Translations under genes and position numbers: made by a program
From: Pelatocladus maniniholoensis HA4357-MV3
Lineage (GTDB): Bacteria > Cyanobacteriota > Cyanobacteriia > Cyanobacteriales > Nostocaceae
Assembly: GCA_019359115.1 (NCBI GenBank)
Contig: JAHHHW010000096.1
Coordinates: forward strand, 1 to 64,000
DNA length: 64,000 nt
Direction of reading: 5' to 3'
Notes under the pieces: model-generated
Database searches by the model: none
Told to the model about the DNA's origin: nothing
Seen by the model: the letters and a program-made list of their open reading frames with translations, nothing else
In this document: one piece after another, positions 9,854 through 19,772 of the stretch
Layout: each line of letters opens with the position of its first letter
How positions within the stretch are numbered: the first letter of the stretch is position 1

Positions 9854-10606
9854 GTGGGACAAAAAATACATCCAATTGGTTTTCGTCTAGGAATAACCCA
9901 AGAGCATCAATCTCGTTGGTTTGCTGATCCTAGCCGCTATCCAGAACTCTTACAGGAAGACCACAAACTTCGTAACTTCATTGAAGAAAAACTGGGTAGA
10001 TACGCTCAGAACAATGCAGGAATTTCCGAAGTCCGGATTGAGCGTAAAGCCGATCAAATTGACCTCGAAGTCCGCACAGCACGCCCAGGTGTAGTTGTAG
10101 GTCGGGGTGGACAAGGTATTGATTCATTGCGTACCGGACTTCAAAACCTGTTAGGCAGCAATCGTCAAATCCGCATCAACGTTGTAGAAGTACAACGTGT
10201 TGATGCTGATGCTTACCTAATTGCTGAATACATCGCTCAACAGCTAGAACGCCGTGTTTCTTTCCGTAGGGTTGTACGCCAAGCGATTCAGCGCGCCCAA
10301 CGTGCAGGTGTACAAGGTATCAAAGTCCAGGTGAGTGGTCGTCTCAACGGTGCAGAAATTGCTCGCACAGAGTGGACTCGTGAAGGTCGAGTCCCTCTAC
10401 ATACCTTAAGAGCTGACATTGACTACTCTTACTGCACAGCAAAAACCATCTACGGGATTCTCGGCATCAAAGTCTGGATATTCAAGGGAGAAATTATTCC
10501 TGGACAAGAAGAAACACCTCCCCCACCAACAACACGGGAGCGTGAACCACGTCGCCGTCAACAACGTCGTCGTCAGCAATTTGAAGACCGCTCAAATGAA
10601 GGATAG
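9854..10606 (+). CDS. rpsC: 30S ribosomal protein S3
   Basis: Protein of the mRNA entry channel. 250 residues, with a KH domain ([15 protein letters not shown]) and the C-terminal S3 domain. It ends in an Arg/Gln-rich tail ([13 protein letters not shown]), longer than in E. coli and common in cyanobacteria. GTG start with GAGGAAA upstream. Confidence 0.98.
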   Translation: MGQKIHPIGFRLGITQEHQSRWFADPSRYPELLQEDHKLRNFIEEKLGRYAQNNAGISEVRIERKADQIDLEVRTARPGVVVGRGGQGIDSLRTGLQNLLGSNRQIRINVVEVQRVDADAYLIAEYIAQQLERRVSFRRVVRQAIQRAQRAGVQGIKVQVSGRLNGAEIARTEWTREGRVPLHTLRADIDYSYCTAKTIYGILGIKVWIFKGEIIPGQEETPPPPTTREREPRRRQQRRRQQFEDRSNEG

Positions 10607-10689
10607 TCATTAGTCATTAGTCCCTAGTCATTAGTGAATGACTCTTGACCAATGACAGATGACTCTTGACCAATGACAAATGACAAACC
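10607..10689. repeat. rpsC-rplP spacer, GTCATTAG / CAATGAC arms
   Basis: Left arm GTCATTAGTCATTAGTCCC faces right-arm units of AATGAC. It has the same arrangement as the other gaps in the cluster. Confidence 0.55.
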
Positions 10690-11121
10690 ATGTTAAGTCC
10701 AAGAAGAACGAAATTCCGTAAACAGCAGCGCGGACGCATGAAAGGTCTGGCTACTGCTGGCAGTTCCCTGAACTTTGGTGATTTTGCCCTCCAAGCTCAA
10801 GAACCCGCTTGGATCACGGCTCGTCAAATAGAAGCATCTCGTCGAGCCATGACCCGTTACATCCGCCGGGGTGGTAAAATTTGGATTCGCATTTTCCCTG
10901 ATAAGCCTGTAACAATGCGAGCCGCAGAAACACGGATGGGTTCCGGGAAAGGTTCTCCCGAATATTGGGTAGCAGTCGTCAAGCCAGGACGGATTTTGTT
11001 TGAAATCGCTGGTGTTCCTGAAGCTACCGCCCGCGAAGCAATGCGTTTAGCTGCATACAAACTGCCAATTAAAACTAAGTTCATTTCACGCTCTGAAATA
11101 GAGCCACAGGAGCAGGAGTAG
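10690..11121 (+). CDS. rplP: 50S ribosomal protein L16
   Basis: Large-subunit protein near the A site and central protuberance. 143 residues beginning [19 protein letters not shown], with the conserved [16 protein letters not shown]. Only 3 bp separate it from rpmC. Confidence 0.98.
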   Translation: MLSPRRTKFRKQQRGRMKGLATAGSSLNFGDFALQAQEPAWITARQIEASRRAMTRYIRRGGKIWIRIFPDKPVTMRAAETRMGSGKGSPEYWVAVVKPGRILFEIAGVPEATAREAMRLAAYKLPIKTKFISRSEIEPQEQE

Positions 11122-11124
11122 GTT

Positions 11125-11355
11125 ATGCCTCTTCCCAAAATTTCGGAAGCAAGAGAATTAAGTAACGAAAAACTGGCTGAGGAAATTCTTGCCGTTAAAA
11201 AACAGTTGTTTTATTTACGTTTGCAAAAAGCAACCAGACAACTAGAAAAACCCCACCAGTTCCGACATGCCCGACATCGCCTAGCCCAATTGCTAACGGT
11301 AGAATCAGAGCGCCAACGGGCCACCGCAAATCAAGCCGCAGAAGAAAAAGAGTAG
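11125..11355 (+). CDS. rpmC: 50S ribosomal protein L29
   Basis: Small helical protein near the tunnel exit. 76 residues with the motif [26 protein letters not shown] split over two helices. It is slightly longer than the 60-70 residues seen in many bacteria because of an Ala/Glu-rich tail. Tightly spaced between rplP and rpsQ. Confidence 0.96.
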   Translation: MPLPKISEARELSNEKLAEEILAVKKQLFYLRLQKATRQLEKPHQFRHARHRLAQLLTVESERQRATANQAAEEKE

Positions 11356-11361
11356 GAGATT

Positions 11362-11610
11362 ATGGCAGTTAAAGAACGAATTGGCTTGGTAGTAAGCGAC
11401 AAAATGCAAAAAACAGTTGTAGTCGCTGTTGAAAACCGCGCTCCTCATCCCAAGTACGGCAAGATTGTAGTCAATACCAGGCGTTATAAGGCTCACGACG
11501 AAGAAAATCGCTGCAAAATTGGCGATCGCGTCCGCATTCAAGAAACTAGACCCCTGAGTAAAACCAAGCGCTGGCAAGTCGCAGAAATTCTGACTACAAA
11601 AAACACTTAA
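11362..11610 (+). CDS. rpsQ: 30S ribosomal protein S17
   Basis: OB-fold protein of early 30S assembly. 82 residues with [17 protein letters not shown] and [18 protein letters not shown], matching the family over its full length. It starts 6 bp after rpmC with a GGAG site. Confidence 0.97.
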   Translation: MAVKERIGLVVSDKMQKTVVVAVENRAPHPKYGKIVVNTRRYKAHDEENRCKIGDRVRIQETRPLSKTKRWQVAEILTTKNT

Positions 11611-11712
11611 TGGGTAATGGGTAATAGGTAATGGGTAATAGGTTAAAAAGCGATTAGCAATTACCAATTTACAATTACCAATTTACAATTACCAACCACA
11701 AGGAGAATTATT
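11611..11712. repeat. rpsQ-rplN spacer, GGTAATG / AATTACC arms
   Basis: GGGTAATGGGTAATAGG units on the left and CAATTTACAATTACC units on the right. This is a 102-bp insertion-like gap with self-complementary arms. Confidence 0.55.
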
Positions 11713-12081
11713 GTGATCCAACCCCAAAGTTACCTTAATGTTGCAGACAATAGCGGCGCTCGCAAACTCATGTGTATCCGTGTTTTAGGAGCAGGTAACT
11801 GTCGCTACGGTTTTGTGGGCGATAGAATTATTGCTGTTGTCAAAGATGCCCAGCCAAACATGGCTATCAAAAAATCAGATGTCGTAGAAGCAGTGATTGT
11901 TCGTACCCGCCATAATATTAACCGGGATAGCGGTATGAGTATCCGTTTTGACGACAACGCCGCAGTGATCATTAACAAAGATGGGAATCCAAAAGGAACT
12001 CGCGTCTTTGGCCCTGTTGCTCGCGAACTGCGTGAGAAAAACTTTACTAAAATCGTTTCTTTGGCTCCGGAGGTGCTGTAA
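11713..12081 (+). CDS. rplN: 50S ribosomal protein L14
   Basis: Large-subunit protein at the bridge to the 30S subunit. 122 residues beginning [20 protein letters not shown], the family signature. GTG start with AAGGAGA upstream. Its stop overlaps the rplX start (TAATG). Confidence 0.98.
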   Translation: MIQPQSYLNVADNSGARKLMCIRVLGAGNCRYGFVGDRIIAVVKDAQPNMAIKKSDVVEAVIVRTRHNINRDSGMSIRFDDNAAVIINKDGNPKGTRVFGPVARELREKNFTKIVSLAPEVL

Positions 12082-12431
12082 TGGCAAGCAAAAAAGAAAA
12101 GCCAAAGTTCTACAAAATGCATGTCAAAGCTGGGGATACCGTCCAGGTAATTGCTGGTAAAGACAAAGGCAAAGTCGGCGAGATTATCAAAGCCCTGCCT
12201 CAAGAAAGCAAAATCGTAGTCAAAGGCGTCAATATCAAAACCAAGCACGTCAAGCCCCAAGCGGAAGGTGAATCCGGGCGCATCGTCACCCAGGAATACC
12301 CAATCCACAGTTCCAACGTCATGCTTTACTCCACCAAGCAGAACGTCGCCAGTCGCATCTGCTACACCTTTACCGATGAAGGTAAAAAGGTAAGGATGCT
12401 TAAAAAAACAGGCGAAATTATTGATAAATAG
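12081..12431 (+). CDS. rplX: 50S ribosomal protein L24
   Basis: Assembly-initiating protein of the large subunit. 116 residues with a KOW motif ([19 protein letters not shown]). Coupled to rplN by a one-base overlap at TAATG. Confidence 0.98.
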   Translation: MASKKEKPKFYKMHVKAGDTVQVIAGKDKGKVGEIIKALPQESKIVVKGVNIKTKHVKPQAEGESGRIVTQEYPIHSSNVMLYSTKQNVASRICYTFTDEGKKVRMLKKTGEIIDK

Positions 12432-12519
12432 TTATTGGTCATTAGTCATTGATCGAAACAAATGACAAAGAACAAAAGCATTCCCTGACAAAGCCCAGGG
12501 ACAACCAGAACAAAAAACT

Positions 12520-13065
12520 ATGCCAACAAGACTTAAAAGTTTATACCAAGAAACAATAGTCTCCAACCTCACCAAACAGTTTGGATACACCAACGTTCAT
12601 CAAGTACCAAAGCTGGTGAAAGTGACTATTAACCGGGGTTTAGGAGAAGCAGCTCAAAATGCGAAAGCCCTGGAAGCGTCTTTAAGTGAAATTGCTTTGA
12701 TCACTGGGCAAAAACCTGTAGTGACAAGAGCAAAAAAAGCGATCGCAGGCTTCAAAATTCGTCAGGGTATGCCTGTTGGGATCATGGTTACTCTCAGAAG
12801 TGAACGAATGTATGCCTTTCTCGACCGATTAATTAACTTGACTTTGCCTAGAATTCGCGACTTTCGCGGTATCAGTCCCAAAAGCTTCGATGGCCGTGGG
12901 AACTATACCCTTGGTGTTAGAGAACAGTTGATTTTTCCAGAAGTCGAGTACGACAGCATTGACCAAATCAGAGGGATGGATATTTCCATCATCACCACAG
13001 CTAAGACTGATGAAGAAGGTCGTGCCTTATTAAAAGAAATGGGAATGCCCTTCCGCGAACAATAA
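12520..13065 (+). CDS. rplE: 50S ribosomal protein L5
   Basis: Binds 5S rRNA and contacts P-site tRNA. 181 residues, with [18 protein letters not shown] and the conserved [17 protein letters not shown]. It is followed directly by rpsH; the rpsN gene found here in many bacteria is absent, as usual in cyanobacteria. Confidence 0.98.
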   Translation: MPTRLKSLYQETIVSNLTKQFGYTNVHQVPKLVKVTINRGLGEAAQNAKALEASLSEIALITGQKPVVTRAKKAIAGFKIRQGMPVGIMVTLRSERMYAFLDRLINLTLPRIRDFRGISPKSFDGRGNYTLGVREQLIFPEVEYDSIDQIRGMDISIITTAKTDEEGRALLKEMGMPFREQ

Positions 13066-13086
13066 GTTCAATTAAACGAGGAGACG

Positions 13087-13488
13087 ATGGCGACTAACGA
13101 CACTATTGCTGATATGCTGACGCGCATCCGTAATGCCACTATGGCGCGGCATCAAACTACACAAGTGCCATCCACAAAAATTACCCGTAGTATCGCTAAA
13201 GTACTTCAAGAAGAAGGCTACATCGGTGAATACGAAGATGTCGGAGAAGGAATCAAGCGAAACCTGGTAATTGCACTGAAATACAAGGGTAAAAATCGTC
13301 AACCTATTATTACTACACTCAAACGGGTAAGTAAACCAGGTTTGCGCGTTTACTCGAATAAAAAAGAATTACCACGGGTATTAGGTGGTATCGGCATTGC
13401 CATTATTTCTACATCTAGTGGCATCATGACCGACAGGGAAGCACGGCGTCATAACTTGGGTGGTGAAGTACTTTGCTACGTTTGGTAG
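13087..13488 (+). CDS. rpsH: 30S ribosomal protein S8
   Basis: 16S rRNA-binding assembly protein. In E. coli it also represses the spc operon. 133 residues beginning [17 protein letters not shown] and ending with the signature [28 protein letters not shown] site precedes ATG. Confidence 0.98.
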   Translation: MATNDTIADMLTRIRNATMARHQTTQVPSTKITRSIAKVLQEEGYIGEYEDVGEGIKRNLVIALKYKGKNRQPIITTLKRVSKPGLRVYSNKKELPRVLGGIGIAIISTSSGIMTDREARRHNLGGEVLCYVW

Positions 13489-13552
13489 TCATTGGTCATT
13501 GATCATTTGTCATTAGTAAAGACAAAGGACAAACGACAAAGGATAAATAATT

Positions 13553-14101
13553 ATGTCTCGAATTGGTAAACGCCCAATTACAGTTCCCGCAAAGGTACAA
13601 GTAACTTTTGATAACGCCAAGGTTGTTGTCAAAGGCCCAAAAGGTGAGCTTTCGCGCGAATTACCCGCTAATGTGATTTTGTCCCAAGAAGGGGAAATAC
13701 TAACGGTGAATCGCCGTGATGAGTCACGTGTCTCTCGTCAGTTACATGGGTTATTCCGCACCTTGGTTTCTAACATGGTTGAAGGAGTTTCCAAAGGATT
13801 TGAACGCCGTTTGGAAATCCAAGGGGTTGGTTATCGGGCGCAAGTACAAGGTCGTAACCTGGTTATGAACATGGGTTACAGTCATCAAGTACAAATTGTG
13901 CCACCAGAGGGAGTTCAGTTTGCGGTTGAAAATAATACTAACGTTATTATCAGTGGTTACGACAAAGAAGTCGTAGGTAACACAGCAGCAAGAATTCGTG
14001 CTGTTCGTCCACCGGAACCTTACAAAGGTAAAGGTATTCGCTACGCTGGCGAAGTAGTTAGACGTAAAGCTGGTAAGACTGGTAAGAGTGGTAAGAAGTA
14101 G
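13553..14101 (+). CDS. rplF: 50S ribosomal protein L6
   Basis: Large-subunit protein near the factor-binding site. 182 residues, two repeated alpha/beta domains, C-terminal motif [19 protein letters not shown]. The 64-bp gap before it carries GTCATTGG and AAAGGAC/AAACGAC repeats. Confidence 0.98.
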   Translation: MSRIGKRPITVPAKVQVTFDNAKVVVKGPKGELSRELPANVILSQEGEILTVNRRDESRVSRQLHGLFRTLVSNMVEGVSKGFERRLEIQGVGYRAQVQGRNLVMNMGYSHQVQIVPPEGVQFAVENNTNVIISGYDKEVVGNTAARIRAVRPPEPYKGKGIRYAGEVVRRKAGKTGKSGKK

Positions 14102-14103
14102 AT

Positions 14104-14466
14104 ATGAAACTTACTCGTAGAGAATCAAAACAGCGTCGCCATCGGCGCATCCGTGGAAAAGTGACCGGTTCTTCAGAACGGCCACGTTTAGCAATCTTTC
14201 GCTCACATCAGCATATCTACGCTCAAGTGATAGATGATACCCAGCATCACACTATAGTAGCAGCGTCCACCGTAGAACCAGAACTCAAATCTAAATTCAC
14301 TTCTGGAGGAAACGCTAAAGCTTCAACTGAAGTTGGTAAGCTAATCGCAGCACGAGCGCTAGAAAAAGGGATAACCAAAGTAGTTTTTGATCGCGGTGGT
14401 AATCTTTATCACGGTCGGATTAAAGCACTTGCTGATGCAGCACGTGAAGCTGGGTTAGATTTCTAA
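14104..14466 (+). CDS. rplR: 50S ribosomal protein L18
   Basis: 5S rRNA-binding protein. 120 residues with [18 protein letters not shown] and [19 protein letters not shown]. It follows rplF after 2 bp. Confidence 0.98.
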   Translation: MKLTRRESKQRRHRRIRGKVTGSSERPRLAIFRSHQHIYAQVIDDTQHHTIVAASTVEPELKSKFTSGGNAKASTEVGKLIAARALEKGITKVVFDRGGNLYHGRIKALADAAREAGLDF

Positions 14467-14615
14467 TTTGTCATTGGTCAATGGTCATTAGTCAATGGTG
14501 AGTAGTTAGTAGTTGGTAATTAGTGGTTAGTTACTGCAAGCAACAAACAACTACCAAAAAATGACAAATGACAAATGACAAATGACAAATGACAAATGAC
14601 AGAGGAAATTAGACA
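14467..14615. repeat. rplR-rpsE spacer with AAATGAC array
   Basis: 149 bp. The left part has GTCATTGGTCAATGGTCATTAGTC. The right part has about six tandem AAATGAC heptamers (about 14559-14600) that can pair with it. Confidence 0.7.
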
Positions 14616-15143
14616 ATGGCAACAAATCGTCGTAAAACCAACCGCGTTAAAAAAGAAGAAACTAACTGGCAAGAAAGGGTCATTCAGATCCGACGGGTTA
14701 GTAAAGTAGTTAAAGGTGGTAAAAAACTCAGCTTCCGCGCGATCGTCGTTGTTGGTAATGAACGCGGTCAAGTTGGTGTTGGAGTGGGTAAAGCTTCAGA
14801 TGTAATTGGTGCGGTGAAAAAAGGTGTAGCCGACGGGAAAAAACATCTGATTGACATCCCTATTACTAAATCCAATTCCATCCCCCATCCTGTTGATGGT
14901 GCTGGCGGCGGTGCAAAAGTAATTATGCGACCAGCAGCCCCTGGTACTGGTGTAATTGCTGGTGGTGCGGTTCGTACTGTACTAGAGTTGGCAGGTGTAC
15001 GGAATGTTTTAGCCAAACAACTCGGTTCCAACAATCCCCTGAATAACGCCAGAGCTGCTATAAATGCCCTCACTGCTTTGCGTACTTTCTCAGAAGTAGC
15101 CGAAGACAGGGGTATTCCTCTGGAGAATCTTTACATTAAATAA
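14616..15143 (+). CDS. rpsE: 30S ribosomal protein S5
   Basis: Small-subunit protein of the decoding region and mRNA entry. 175 residues with an N-terminal dsRNA-binding-like domain ([21 protein letters not shown]) and the conserved [25 protein letters not shown] site lies upstream of the repeat-bordered ATG. Confidence 0.98.
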   Translation: MATNRRKTNRVKKEETNWQERVIQIRRVSKVVKGGKKLSFRAIVVVGNERGQVGVGVGKASDVIGAVKKGVADGKKHLIDIPITKSNSIPHPVDGAGGGAKVIMRPAAPGTGVIAGGAVRTVLELAGVRNVLAKQLGSNNPLNNARAAINALTALRTFSEVAEDRGIPLENLYIK

Positions 15144-15239
15144 AGTCATTTGTCCTTAGTCCTTTGTTCTTAGTAAATGACAAATGACAAATGACAAATG
15201 ACAAATGACAAATGACAAATTTTGCTTAATTTATCGCTT

Positions 15240-15683
15240 ATGAGACTCAACGATGTTCGCCCCCAAAAAGGGTCTAAAAAACGCGGTCGCCGTTTAGGTA
15301 GAGGCGTTTCTGCTGGTCAAGGTGCAAGTGCCGGTAAAGGTATGCGGGGTCAAAAAGCTCGCTCTGGTAGCAGTACTAGACCTGGTTTTGAAGGTGGTCA
15401 ACAGCCATTGTATCGTCGCATACCCAAGCTCAAGGGCTTTCCCCTAATTAACCGTAAAGTTTACACTACGATTAATGTAGGTAAGCTAGCCTCACTTCCA
15501 GCTAACACAGAAGTTACTTTGACCTCTTTAAAAGAAGTAGGTATCCTTACTGCTGCCAAGGGGTCATTGAAAATTTTGGGAGATGGGGAATTAAATGTTC
15601 CGCTTAAAGTACAGGCGGCAGCTTTTACAGGTACAGCTCGTAGCAAAATTGAGGCAGCTGGCGGAAGCTGTGAGGTGATATGA
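15240..15683 (+). CDS. rplO: 50S ribosomal protein L15
   Basis: Late-assembly large-subunit protein. Family start [18 protein letters not shown], with the Gly-rich [19 protein letters not shown]. The longest frame begins at a TTG 18 bp upstream, next to the AAATGAC array (about 15179-15220); the normal N-terminus begins at ATG 15240 (147 aa). No rpmD lies before it, as is normal for cyanobacteria. Confidence 0.97.
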   Translation: MRLNDVRPQKGSKKRGRRLGRGVSAGQGASAGKGMRGQKARSGSSTRPGFEGGQQPLYRRIPKLKGFPLINRKVYTTINVGKLASLPANTEVTLTSLKEVGILTAAKGSLKILGDGELNVPLKVQAAAFTGTARSKIEAAGGSCEVI

Positions 15684-15879
15684 AGATTGTAGACGCCCTT
15701 TAGGGCGGACTACTTTCACCAAGTCGCTACTTAGCAGCCACTTCGTGTCTACGCGCCTACAGTGCAGGGTAGGATGAAGAATGAAGGATAAAAAACTTAG
15801 TACTTCAAATTTCGTGCTTCACACTTCCATATTCTTCACACTTCTGACTTCATGCTTCATTCTTCAAAGGTAGCGCTTT
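15684..15879. repeat. rplO-secY spacer with inverted repeats
   Basis: 196 bp. It contains GTAGACGCCCTTTAGGGCGGACTAC-like palindromic DNA at 15689-15712, GTGTCTACGCGCCTAC, and opposing tracts of ATGAAGAATGAAGGAT and ACTTCATGCTTCATTCTTC that can pair. Confidence 0.55.
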
Positions 15880-17205
15880 ATGATCAGTCGAGATAAACCC
15901 CCAACCGCTCAAGAAACTTTTATGCAGATGGCACAAGCAGCAGGATTAAGAGGTCGGCTGCTTGTCACCATCGGTATTCTCATGTTGATTCGTCTAGGTA
16001 TACATATACCTATACCAGGAATTGACCGACAGCAGTTTGCAGCTGCAATTAATGGTAATAATCAGATATTCAGCTTTTTGGATATCTTCTCCGGAGGCGG
16101 TCTTTCCGCATTGGGAGTCTTTGCATTGGGCATTTTACCTTATATCAATGCTTCGATTATTATCCAATTGCTCACTGCTGCGATTCCATATTTAGAAAAC
16201 TTACAAAAAAATGAGGGAGAAGCAGGAAGGCGGAGAATTTCCCAGATAACCCGCTATGTAGCTTTGGGTTGGGGAATTTTACAAAGTGTGTTCTTAGCAG
16301 CATTTTGGTTAAGACCTTTTGCCTTTAATTTTGGCCCTATTTTCGTAATTGAAACAGCTGTTGCTCTTGTCGCTGGTTCAATGTTTGTTATGTGGGCATC
16401 AGAAGTCATTACGGAGCGTGGTGTTGGTAATGGCGCATCTTTGTTGATTTTTGTCAATATTGTGGCAACATTGCCTAAATCTCTCAACGATACTATTGCT
16501 TATATTCAAGGTAGTGGTCAAGAAATTGTTCGCGAAAGAGTAGGTCCAGTAATTGTATTAGTCCTAGTTTTTCTTTTCACTATCGTTGGGATTGTATTTG
16601 TTCAAGAAGCAATTCGTCGCATCCCAATTATTTCTGCTCGTCGTCAAGTTGGTCGGCGGATTTTTGCCGAACAACGTAGTTATCTCCCCTTGCGTCTGAA
16701 TCAAGGTGGAGTTATGCCAATCATCTTTGCTGCTGCAATCCTGAGTTTGCCACTGTTTATTGCCAATTTCACCAAAAATCCAGAATTGGCAAATATCATC
16801 AACACTTATCTCAGTCCTGGTGGTTCTCAGTCTTGGGTATATGCCCTTGTCTACCTAGTTTCAATTGTCTTTTTCAGTTATTTCTATTCTTCTTTGATAG
16901 TAAACCCAGTTGATGTGGCACAGAACCTGAAAAAAATGGGTTCTAGTATTCCTGGTATTCGTCCGGGTAAAGCTACTACAGAGTATATAGAGCGCGTTTT
17001 GAATCGACTTACTTTTTTGGGTGCTATCTTTTTGGGCTTGATTGCTATCATCCCCACTGCGGTAGAAAAAGCTTTAGGAGTACCAACTTTTAGAGGTTTG
17101 GGTGCTACCTCTTTGCTGATTCTAGTAGGTGTGGCGATTGACACAGCTAAACAAGTCCAAACTTATGTGATCTCTCAGCGCTATGAAGGAATGGTGAAGC
17201 AATAG
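15880..17205 (+). CDS. secY: Preprotein translocase subunit SecY
   Basis: Central channel of the Sec translocon in the plasma and thylakoid membranes. 441 residues and ten hydrophobic segments; PGIDRQQF lies after TM1 and the plug-side motif FSGGGLSALGVFALGI follows. The C-terminal cytoplasmic region ends SQRYEGMVKQ. Its last base is shared with the GTG of adk. Confidence 0.98.
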   Translation: MISRDKPPTAQETFMQMAQAAGLRGRLLVTIGILMLIRLGIHIPIPGIDRQQFAAAINGNNQIFSFLDIFSGGGLSALGVFALGILPYINASIIIQLLTAAIPYLENLQKNEGEAGRRRISQITRYVALGWGILQSVFLAAFWLRPFAFNFGPIFVIETAVALVAGSMFVMWASEVITERGVGNGASLLIFVNIVATLPKSLNDTIAYIQGSGQEIVRERVGPVIVLVLVFLFTIVGIVFVQEAIRRIPIISARRQVGRRIFAEQRSYLPLRLNQGGVMPIIFAAAILSLPLFIANFTKNPELANIINTYLSPGGSQSWVYALVYLVSIVFFSYFYSSLIVNPVDVAQNLKKMGSSIPGIRPGKATTEYIERVLNRLTFLGAIFLGLIAIIPTAVEKALGVPTFRGLGATSLLILVGVAIDTAKQVQTYVISQRYEGMVKQ

Positions 17206-17759
17206 TGACGCGATTAATCTTCTTGGGACCGCCGGGTGCTGGTAAAGGAACTCAAGCTAAAACATTGGCCAATCACTGCGATATTCCCCATATTTCCACA
17301 GGTGATATCTTGCGGCAAGCATTGAAAGACCAAACTCCTTTGGGTATAAAAGCCCAAAATTATATGGATAGGGGTGAGCTAGTTCCCGATCAGCTTGTGG
17401 AGGAAATGGTGGAAGAACGCCTCGCTAAACCGGATACTAAATCAGGTTGGATTTTGGACGGCTTTCCTCGGACTGTTAAGCAAGCAGCTTTTCTAGGAAA
17501 ATTACTGCAAAAACTAGAACAGCAAGGAGAGAAGGTAGTCAATCTAGATGTGCCAGATGATATTGTAGTTGATCGTCTTTTACAACGAGGGCGTGCTGAT
17601 GATACAGAAGAAGTAATTCGCCGTCGTTTGGAAGTCTACCGCTCTGAAACTGCTCCCTTGATTGACTACTATGGCGATCGCCACCAACTGATTACGGTTA
17701 ACGGCAATCAGTCCCTAGAAGAAGTCACTACCGATCTTAAAAACGCCATAGCATCTTAA
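17205..17759 (+). CDS. adk: Adenylate kinase
   Basis: Catalyses ATP + AMP to 2 ADP. P-loop GPPGAGKGTQ near residues 7-16, DGFPRT and the Arg-rich RGRADDTEEVIRRRL. At 184 residues it is the short form without the zinc-finger LID insert. It starts at a GTG overlapping the secY stop, so it is translationally coupled. Confidence 0.97.
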   Translation: MTRLIFLGPPGAGKGTQAKTLANHCDIPHISTGDILRQALKDQTPLGIKAQNYMDRGELVPDQLVEEMVEERLAKPDTKSGWILDGFPRTVKQAAFLGKLLQKLEQQGEKVVNLDVPDDIVVDRLLQRGRADDTEEVIRRRLEVYRSETAPLIDYYGDRHQLITVNGNQSLEEVTTDLKNAIAS

Positions 17760-17779
17760 AATTAACAAAAAAAGGTTAT

Positions 17780-17904
17780 GGGGATTGGGGATAAGGGATC
17801 GGGGATCGGAATCCAAAGAAACAAGAGGAATAAACACCAATGCCTAATGCTCGTTACTCCTTATAGGGAAATCAATATTCCCCGATCCCCGATACCCAAT
17901 CCCC
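17780..17904. repeat. GGGGATT/GGGATCG opposing arms (adk-infA gap)
   Basis: The left arm at 17780-17809 and the right arm at 17880-17904 are near reverse complements made of GGGGATT, GGGGATA and GGGATCG heptamers. It is the same repeat family found before rpmE and between the two SPFH genes. Confidence 0.65.
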
Positions 17905-18034
17905 AAGCAGATACATGTAAATCTTAGATAAGATATATTAATAAACTGTTGATATTTTTCTAAAAATATGTTCATTTCCAGACTATAAATATCTGTAAAT
18001 GAATAAAGAACTGTTGAATTGAGGGAATAATAAA

Positions 18035-18259
18035 TTGTCTAAGCAAGATTTGATTGAAATGGAAGGTACAGTTACAGAGTCATTGCCAAACGCCATGTTT
18101 CGCGTTGATTTAGACAATGGCTTTAATGTCTTAGCTCATATATCTGGTAAGATTCGCCGTAACTATATCAAAATTTTACCTGGCGATCGCGTCAAGGTAG
18201 AGCTAACTCCTTACGACCTGACAAAGGGTAGAATTACTTATCGATTGCGGAAAAAATAG
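18035..18259 (+). CDS. infA: Translation initiation factor IF-1
   Basis: S1/OB-fold factor that occupies the 30S A site during initiation. 74 residues with [20 protein letters not shown] and [19 protein letters not shown], full length for the family. It uses a TTG start at 18035 with GAGGG at 18021-18025; the family N-terminus [10 protein letters not shown] supports this start. Confidence 0.96.
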
Positions 18260-18373
18260 ATATATGTAAGTTAATATACCACATGTTCAAATCAATTGCT
18301 TTTCTGAGCGACATTTAACTGAACATTTATCTGAAAATGCTATAATTTAACATTTGGAGTCAATTAGCAGAGC

Positions 18374-18487
18374 ATGAAAGTTAGAGCTTCAGTCAAAAGA
18401 ATGTGTGAAAAGTGTAGCGTGATCCGTCGTCGGGGTCGCGTGATGGTGATCTGTTCAAATCCGAAACACAAGCAGCGCCAAGGTTAG
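18374..18487 (+). CDS. rpmJ: 50S ribosomal protein L36
   Basis: 37-residue zinc-ribbon protein beginning [14 protein letters not shown]. The zinc ligands Cys11, Cys14, Cys27 and His32 are all present, so this is the zinc-binding form. The infA-rpmJ-rpsM order is conserved. Confidence 0.97.
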   Translation: MKVRASVKRMCEKCSVIRRRGRVMVICSNPKHKQRQG

Positions 18488-18595
18488 AACAAATTCAAGG
18501 TACGACTCTTAAAACTTGGTGAAGTGAAACGATCAAATCATCGTCCACACACTAAATTAACATCACTAGCAAGCAAATTTAGGGAGACAATTGTT

Positions 18596-18976
18596 GTGGC
18601 ACGTATTGCCGGAGTAGACCTACCACGCGACAAGCGTGTTGAAATCGGTCTGACTTATATTTATGGAATTGGTCTATCGCGATCGCAGGAGATTTTAAAG
18701 TCTACAGGTGTAAATCCAGACACCCGTGTAAAAGATCTCAGTGATGCTGACGTAGCAACCCTAAGGGGAGAAGTAGAACAAAACTATCAAGTCGAAGGTG
18801 ACTTGAGGCGCTGGGAATCACTAAATATCAAGCGCCTAGTTGAAATTGGTACATACAGAGGGCGTCGTCATCGCATGGGCTTACCAGTAAGAGGACAGAG
18901 AACTCGTACCAATGCCCGTACCCGTCGAGGGAGACGACAAACAGTCGCTGGTAAGAAGAAAGCACCAGGGAAATAA
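18596..18976 (+). CDS. rpsM: 30S ribosomal protein S13
   Basis: Head protein forming intersubunit bridges. It contains [20 protein letters not shown] and the C-terminal [16 protein letters not shown]. The longest frame starts at 18524, but the family N-terminus begins at GTG 18596, with AGGGAG at 18581-18586 giving good spacing; this gives 126 aa. The 24 upstream residues do not look like S13. Confidence 0.97.
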   Translation: MARIAGVDLPRDKRVEIGLTYIYGIGLSRSQEILKSTGVNPDTRVKDLSDADVATLRGEVEQNYQVEGDLRRWESLNIKRLVEIGTYRGRRHRMGLPVRGQRTRTNARTRRGRRQTVAGKKKAPGK

Positions 18977-19030
18977 ATTTTTGACAACGCTTGCTGTTAG
19001 CAAGTTTTACATTCATCCAATCACAACGAT

Positions 19031-19426
19031 ATGGCGCGACAACCAAGCAAAAAGACCGGGAGCAAAAAGCAAAAACGCAACGTACCAAATGGTGTTGCTT
19101 ACATCCAATCTACTTTCAACAATAGCATTGTCACCATTACTGATCAAAACGGAGATGTGATCTCTTGGGCGAGTGCTGGTTCTAGCGGTTTTAAAGGAGC
19201 AAAAAAGGGAACTCCCTTTGCAGCCCAAACCGCAGCTGAAAGTGCAGCACGTCGAGCGACCGATCAGGGAATGCGCCAAATTGAGGTCATGGTGAGTGGT
19301 CCAGGAGCAGGTCGGGAAACAGCAATCCGCGCACTGCAAGGAGCAGGACTCGAAATTACGCTCATTCGAGATATTACCCCAATTCCTCACAATGGCTGCC
19401 GCCCTCCCAAACGCCGTCGAGTCTAA
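19031..19426 (+). CDS. rpsK: 30S ribosomal protein S11
   Basis: Platform protein near the E site and Shine-Dalgarno helix. 131 residues with [19 protein letters not shown] and the C-terminal signature [15 protein letters not shown]. rpsD, which follows S11 in many bacteria, is not present here. Confidence 0.98.
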   Translation: MARQPSKKTGSKKQKRNVPNGVAYIQSTFNNSIVTITDQNGDVISWASAGSSGFKGAKKGTPFAAQTAAESAARRATDQGMRQIEVMVSGPGAGRETAIRALQGAGLEITLIRDITPIPHNGCRPPKRRRV

Positions 19427-19772
19427 ATGCGACTTGTTGGGTGGTAAAGGTAATCAGTGAACAGTTAACAGTAAGCAGATCAACAGCCAATGATAACTAG
19501 TAACAAGTAACTAATAACTGACAACTGAGAACTGTTTCCCTCACACGCATAGTGGCCGTCCGAAGTCCAAAAAGCCCTAGTTATGACGAGGGGCTACAAA
19601 ACTTCGGAAAACCTAAAACATAGTAGCGCCTGTAAAGTTTGTAGATACTTGAACTTATTGCTTATTAATCAAAGTATTTAGTTTAATTAACTTCAAACAC
19701 AAGGCAAAAATCCAAATGTGTGGGCAGTATATCTGTCTACTAGCAAGACCTGAAAGCAAGGGAGGCTACTCC
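19427..19772. promoter_or_regulatory. rpsK-rpoA gap
   Basis: 346 bp. The first 110 bp contain degenerate repeats (CAGTGAACAGTTAACAGTAAGC... and AACTGACAACTGAGAACTG). The rest is AT-rich and may hold an internal promoter for rpoA. No gene is seen. Confidence 0.4.

Noticed and set aside
18524-18595. N-terminal extension of S13 (and similar extensions of RpoA, L15, flotillin 2 and the M16 peptidase)
   Set aside because: The extensions do not match family N-termini, and better starts with ribosome-binding sites or signal peptides lie downstream.
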